Shown here one piece after another: positions 21,443 to 25,196 of a stretch of DNA of 25,196 nucleotides. The position numbers and the translations under genes are program-made. Source of the DNA: JACDAN01 sp035776735. Lineage in GTDB: Bacteria > Actinomycetota > Thermoleophilia > Gaiellales > Gaiellaceae. The notes beneath the pieces are model-generated. The model ran no database searches. It worked only from the letters and a program-made list of their open reading frames with translations, and was not told where the DNA came from. The stretch spans positions 1-25,196 of the forward strand of contig DASSSO010000148.1 of assembly GCA_035776735.1 (NCBI GenBank), written 5' to 3'. Each line of letters opens with the position of its first letter. The stretch's first letter is position 1.

Positions 21443-22597
21443 TCAGCCGGGCGGTGTGAGGTCGTAGGGAAACTGAGTGAGCAGCTCACAGCCGTCCTCG
21501 GTGACGAGGACGAGGTCCTCGAAGATCACCCCGCCGGCCCGCCTGTCCCAGAGGCCCGGCTCGATTGCGAGCACGTCGCCTACGACCAGCGGATCGTGTC
21601 CTGCGAGGCCGAGCGGCGGAGCCTCGTGCACCTCGAGCCCGACCCCGTGCCCGAGCGAGTGCTGGAAGCCGTCGGCCTCGTCCGGCCGCGCGGTTCGCTG
21701 CGTGGGATAGCCGGCTGACTCGAACGAGTCGCAGGCGGCGTCGAAGAGCTCGCGTCCGGTAATGCCGGGGCGGACGGCCGCCTGCGCCTCCGCGAGTGCG
21801 CTCCGGACGAGCCGTTCCTGCTCGGCGAAGAGGTCTGCATGCTCGGGGGCGGGATCGCCGACGATGAAGGTTCGCGCCATGTCGGCCCAGCAGGCGCTCT
21901 CCTCGTGGCGCGGCCAGACGTCGATCTGGATTGGAAGGCCGGCGGGGAGCGGGCCGCTGCCGGGCTCGTGTCCGTACCCCTGCCAGACCGACGCGACGAT
22001 CACGTCGGGCGGGCAGGGCGCTCCGTGCTCCGCGCACGCGGCGCGCATCGCCGTCCGGACGTCCTCGGCCAGGAGCGGCTCCCCGTCCAGCTGGAGCTGC
22101 CCGCCCGCCCCCGGGGCAGCACGCGCGAGCACGTCGCACGCCGCGGTCATCGCCGCCTCGGCCGCCCGCAGCGCCGTGCGGATCCCGTCGAGCTCCACCG
22201 GGGTCTTCGCTCGCCGCCGCAGCTCGACGGCGGAGTCGTCGACGGTCAGCACGACCCCTTCCTTCCGCAGTCGGTCGCCCAGCGCGAGCGGGAAGTCACC
22301 GGGAACGACCGCCTCGTCGATGCCGATCTCCCGGACGGCGCGAGCCTCGACTTCACGACCTGCCTCGGCACGCGAGAGGCCGCGTTCGACGAGCTCCTTG
22401 TAGCCGAGGTCGAAGTAGTCGAGCAGTTCGGCCTCGGGCAGCGCGCGCGCCACCCGCTCGCGCTCGAGGCGGCTCGTCAGGACGTACTGCCGCCCGTCGA
22501 CCTCCGCGAAGAGAAGCGGGTCGATGATCGGGATCGGGACCTCGTGCCGCAGAGCGGCGGAACGCTCCGTGTCGCCGGCGAGCAGTAGTCCGCGCAT
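21443..22597 (-). CDS. M24-family metallopeptidase (Xaa-Pro aminopeptidase-like)
   Basis: The 384-residue product has the pita-bread M24 fold with all five metal ligands in place: D226 (IQIDVWPR), D239 (ADMARTF), H317 (HSLGHGVGLEVHE), E346 (AIEPGLW) and E360 (VIFEDLVLV). The N-terminal 130 residues match the creatinase/prolidase N-domain, as in Xaa-Pro aminopeptidases and Xaa-Pro dipeptidases. It would remove or split N-terminal residues next to proline in the cytoplasm, using two metal ions. It follows the FAD oxidoreductase gene by 18 bases and is probably co-transcribed with it. The start ATG at 22597 lacks a Shine-Dalgarno site, so it may depend on read-through translation from the upstream gene. 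Confidence 0.88.
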   Translation of the reverse strand: MRGLLLAGDTERSAALRHEVPIPIIDPLLFAEVDGRQYVLTSRLERERVARALPEAELLDYFDLGYKELVERGLSRAEAGREVEARAVREIGIDEAVVPGDFPLALGDRLRKEGVVLTVDDSAVELRRRAKTPVELDGIRTALRAAEAAMTAACDVLARAAPGAGGQLQLDGEPLLAEDVRTAMRAACAEHGAPCPPDVIVASVWQGYGHEPGSGPLPAGLPIQIDVWPRHEESACWADMARTFIVGDPAPEHADLFAEQERLVRSALAEAQAAVRPGITGRELFDAACDSFESAGYPTQRTARPDEADGFQHSLGHGVGLEVHEAPPLGLAGHDPLVVGDVLAIEPGLWDRRAGGVIFEDLVLVTEDGCELLTQFPYDLTPPG

Positions 22598-22615
22598 GCG
22601 GCGTGAGACTAAGGC

Positions 22616-24223
22616 CTACCGGCGGCGCAGGCCCCGTCTGCGCAGGATCTCGCGGGCGGCGTTGAGGCCCGGCGTGCCCATCACTCCGCCGCCTGGATGG
22701 GCTGCGGCGCCGCACAGGTACAGGCCGTCCACGGGCGTCCGGTAGCGGGCGTGGCCCGGCACGGGGCGGAAGGCGAAGAGCTGGCCGGGGGTCATCGCTC
22801 CCTGGAAGATGTTGCCGCCGGTGAGGTTGAAGACGCGCTCCAGATCGAGGGGCGTCAGCACCTGGCGGTCGAGGACCGCGCGCTTGAAGTTCGGCGCGTA
22901 CTCATCCATGAGGTCGAAGCAGCGGTCGGCGAAGGCCTCGCGCTGCTCGTCCCACGTGCCGTCGCGAAGCTCGTACGGCGCGTACTGCACGAACATCGAC
23001 ATCAGATGCTTGCCGGGCGGCGCGACCGTCGGGTCGACGACGGAGGGGATCGTGCACTCGATCACGGGCGCCTCTGAGGGACGGCCGTACTTGGCGTCGT
23101 CGAACGCGCGCTCGATGTAGTCCTGGTCGGGGCAGATGTGGATCGTGCCGCGGTGTTGGGGCCCCGGCTCGGTGCTCGGCACTGCGCTGAAGCTCGGCAG
23201 CTCGGCCAGGGCGACGTTGATCTTCAGCGAAGCGCTGGCGTAGCTGATCCGCTTGACGTCGGCCACGAAGGCCTCGGGCAGCGCGCTCCGGTCGAGCAGG
23301 CCGAGGAACGTCACGCGGGCGTCGGCGTTGCTGGCCACGATCGGGGCGTGGTACTCCTCGCCGGAGGCCAGCGCCACGCCGACGGCCCGGCCGTCGCGCA
23401 CAAGGATCCGCGCCACCTCGGCCTCACAGCGGATCTCGGCGCCGAGGTCGCGCGCCACAGCGGCCAGCGCCTGCGTGAGCCCGCCCATGCCGCCGCGCAT
23501 GTAGCCCCAGACGCCTCGCTTGCCTCCCGCTTCGCCCATCACGTGGTGGAACAGGACGTAGGCGGTGCCCGGCATCGAGGGGCTCGCCATCGCGCCGATG
23601 ATCGCGTCGGTCGCCAGCGTGCCCTTCAGCTCCTCGGACTCGAACCAGCGGTCGAGGATCGGCCGGGCGGCGCCCGTGAGGATCTCCACCGCCTCGCCGG
23701 CTCCGTCGCCCAGCCGGCGGAACGCGCCTCCCAGGGAGAGCAGCGTCCGCAGGTCGCGGGCGCGCGGCTTGAAGAGATCGGGCGGCGCCATCGTCAGCGT
23801 CGGCTCGACCACCGCCGCGACCCGCTCGAGCATCGCCTCGTAGTGCGGAAAGCGCTCGGCGTCGCGCTCGCTGAACTTGGCGATCTCCCTGCCGGTCAGG
23901 CCGGCGTCGGGGCCCATCGTCAGCGAGCGCCCGTCCGGGAACGGCGTGAACGACGACGGGTCGCGCGCGAGGACCTCGTACCCATAGGAGGCCAGCTTCA
24001 AGTCGCGGACGATCGCCGTGTGGAAGAGGCTGTTGACGTAGGCGGCGGTGGAGACCTTGAAGCCGGGAAAGGTCTCCTCGGTGACGCAGGCGCCGCCGAC
24101 GACGTGGCGCCGCTCGAGCACGAGAACGCGCCGCCCGGCGCGTGCCAGGTAGCAGGCGGTCACGAGGCCGTTGTGCCCGGCGCCGATCACGATGGCGTCG
24201 TAGCGCGAAGGGCTCGGCGGCAT
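22616..24223 (-). CDS. PYROXD2-like FAD-dependent oxidoreductase (phytoene desaturase superfamily)
   Basis: The 535-residue product begins with an FAD-binding Rossmann motif (IVIGAGHNGLVTACYLARAG, G14/G16/G19) followed by VLERRHVVGGACVTEETFPGF, typical of PYROXD2-type members of the CrtI/phytoene desaturase superfamily rather than of true carotenoid desaturases. The C-terminus has the conserved FAD-side motif VDGLYLCGAAAHPGGGVMGTPGLNAAREI. The redox substrate is unknown. GGAAAGGGA lies nine bases before the ATG. It is first in a probable operon with the M24 peptidase and diverges from a beta-lactamase-family gene across 90 bases holding a perfect dyad. A fragment of a related C-terminus is found at 17511-17590. 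Confidence 0.88.
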   Translation of the reverse strand: MPPSPSRYDAIVIGAGHNGLVTACYLARAGRRVLVLERRHVVGGACVTEETFPGFKVSTAAYVNSLFHTAIVRDLKLASYGYEVLARDPSSFTPFPDGRSLTMGPDAGLTGREIAKFSERDAERFPHYEAMLERVAAVVEPTLTMAPPDLFKPRARDLRTLLSLGGAFRRLGDGAGEAVEILTGAARPILDRWFESEELKGTLATDAIIGAMASPSMPGTAYVLFHHVMGEAGGKRGVWGYMRGGMGGLTQALAAVARDLGAEIRCEAEVARILVRDGRAVGVALASGEEYHAPIVASNADARVTFLGLLDRSALPEAFVADVKRISYASASLKINVALAELPSFSAVPSTEPGPQHRGTIHICPDQDYIERAFDDAKYGRPSEAPVIECTIPSVVDPTVAPPGKHLMSMFVQYAPYELRDGTWDEQREAFADRCFDLMDEYAPNFKRAVLDRQVLTPLDLERVFNLTGGNIFQGAMTPGQLFAFRPVPGHARYRTPVDGLYLCGAAAHPGGGVMGTPGLNAAREILRRRGLRRR

Positions 24224-24252
24224 GCCCCATTGTCCCTTTCCGAAACTCGTGA

Positions 24253-24267
24253 CTCTTGCAACAAGAG
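24253..24267. promoter_or_regulatory. Operator-like palindrome in divergent promoter region
   Basis: CTCTTG-CAA-CAAGAG, six-base arms with a 3-base centre, lies 30 bases before the oxidoreductase start (-) and 46 bases before the beta-lactamase-family start (+). TTGCAACAA cores are common in TetR-type operators; no TetR gene is in the window. Confidence 0.5.
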
Positions 24268-24313
24268 CCCGAGTCTGCGACGGTGGAGGACACAGGGGTC
24301 GAGAGGAGCCGCC

Positions 24314-25196
24314 GTGAGGCGCGCGATCTTTAGAGGCTGGACCGGCCGTCGAGCCGTCGTCGCCGTCGGCCTGGTTGCCGTCGTCCTCGGCGCCGCCTAC
24401 CTCGCGGCCAAGCCTGGATCCGACAGGCCGGCCGCCAACGGAGCGGCCGCCGCCGCGCGCTTCGGGGAGATCGAGCGCTTCGTGCAGGACGAGATGGCCG
24501 CGCAGCGGATCCCCGGGCTAGCCCTCGGCATCGTCGAGGGCGACCGCGTCGCCTACATGCGCGGCTTCGGGACGGCCGACGACTCCGGGCGTGAGGTGAC
24601 TCCGCAGACGCCGTTCATCATCGGCTCGCTGAGCAAGTCGGTTACCGCCCTCGCAGTCATGCAGCTCGTCGAGGCGAACAAGATCGAGCTGGACGCGCCC
24701 GTCCAGCGCTACGTGCCGTGGTTTCGCGTGGCGGACGAAGAGGCCTCAGCCGAGATCACCGTGCGCCACCTGCTCAACCAGACGAGCGGGCTCTCCACCA
24801 AGACCGGCCGATCGTTTCAGGGCAACGGCGACACGAGCGACACCGCCCTGGAGCAGACCGTTCGCGAGCTGGAGAGCGCCTCGCTGATCGCACCGCCCGG
24901 CTCGAAGCACCAGTACAGCACCGTCAACTACTCGGTCCTGGGCCTCGTCGTGCAGACGGTCGCGGGACAATCGTACGAGCGCTACGTCCAGACGAAGATC
25001 TTCGATCCACTCCGGATGCAGCGCTCCTACACGTCAGAGGACGCCGCTCAGCCGGCAGGGCTCGCGACCGGTCACAACTACTGGTTCGGCCGGCCGAGGT
25101 CGGCCGACCTGCCGTACAACCGCGGACTCCTGCCGGCGGGCTACCTCATCTCGAGCGCCGAGGACTTGACCCACTACCTCGTCGCCCAGCTCAACG
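24314..25196 (+). CDS. Membrane-anchored serine beta-lactamase-family protein (3' truncated)
   Basis: Frame open to the window end, 294 codons. A single N-terminal hydrophobic segment after basic residues (VVAVGLVAVVLGAAYLAA, about 15-32) is a membrane anchor or signal peptide. The domain has the class C beta-lactamase/DD-peptidase-like S-x-x-K motif (GSLSKS, S105 and K108), HLLNQTSGLS and YSTVNYSVLG, where the third position of the Y-x-N motif is Thr rather than Asn. Such proteins act outside the membrane as peptidases, esterases or related hydrolases; true beta-lactamase activity should not be assumed. AGGAG (24304-24308) lies five bases before the GTG start. It is divergent from the PYROXD2-like gene. 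Confidence 0.85.
   Translation, partial: MRRAIFRGWTGRRAVVAVGLVAVVLGAAYLAAKPGSDRPAANGAAAAARFGEIERFVQDEMAAQRIPGLALGIVEGDRVAYMRGFGTADDSGREVTPQTPFIIGSLSKSVTALAVMQLVEANKIELDAPVQRYVPWFRVADEEASAEITVRHLLNQTSGLSTKTGRSFQGNGDTSDTALEQTVRELESASLIAPPGSKHQYSTVNYSVLGLVVQTVAGQSYERYVQTKIFDPLRMQRSYTSEDAAQPAGLATGHNYWFGRPRSADLPYNRGLLPAGYLISSAEDLTHYLVAQLN

Overview
The window reads as chromosomal DNA of a high-GC, Gram-positive-type actinobacterium. Dense GC-ending codons, an ANTAR regulator, several class III nucleotide-cyclase multidomain proteins, LAL-type LuxR regulators and many secreted PD40-propeller proteins fit a soil actinobacterium, most plausibly of the Thermoleophilia (Gaiellales/Solirubrobacterales). 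This placement is inferred from gene content; no rRNA or marker gene is present to confirm it.

Layout. 1-1236 (+) is the 3' part of a cyclase/NB-ARC/TPR-type regulator. 1463-5441 (-) holds two exported PD40 propeller proteins and an exported Asp-box/InlB-repeat protein; the last two are coupled by an ATGA overlap. 5916-8717 (-) is a large LAL-type LuxR regulator. Divergent from it lie a small beta-rich protein (8812-9312) and a third exported PD40 propeller (9398-10474). 10807-13175 is a divergent signalling locus: an ANTAR protein with a degenerate receiver (-), facing a 90-aa protein and a cytoplasmic GAF-like/histidine kinase (+), with several hairpins between them. 13565-15964 (-) is a TreT-like trehalose synthase followed by a SAM methyltransferase. 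16134-17468 (-) is a LipJ-like hydrolase-fold/cyclase fusion, then a 130-aa ABM-like protein (17628-18020, +), a full-length cyclase/NB-ARC/TPR regulator (18147-20759, +) and an exported unknown protein (20852-21370, +). 21443-24223 (-) is an M24 peptidase plus a PYROXD2-like FAD oxidoreductase. The right edge (24314 onward, +) is a truncated membrane-anchored serine beta-lactamase-family protein.

The most striking structure is not a gene. Five times between 1.28 and 16.11 kb, always on the + strand and always at a gene 3' end, there is a decaying copy of the 3' part of an initiator-tRNA-like sequence (anticodon loop to acceptor end, T-arm recognisable in four), followed at once by a strong GC-rich terminator hairpin. 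Three copies also share an upstream box, and two share a longer upstream tract. They look like scars of an integrating or retro-type element targeting tRNA-fMet that now sit at gene ends as terminators, or like a repeat family with that architecture. The region right of 16.1 kb has none.

Other points of interest are signalling proteins with altered key residues (ANTAR receiver without its phosphoacceptor Asp, LipJ-like hydrolase without Ser or His of its triad, two cyclase domains with Asp at the usual purine-specifying Lys), a remnant of a PYROXD2-like C-terminus at 17511-17590, and a perfect 30-bp palindrome after the third PD40 gene.
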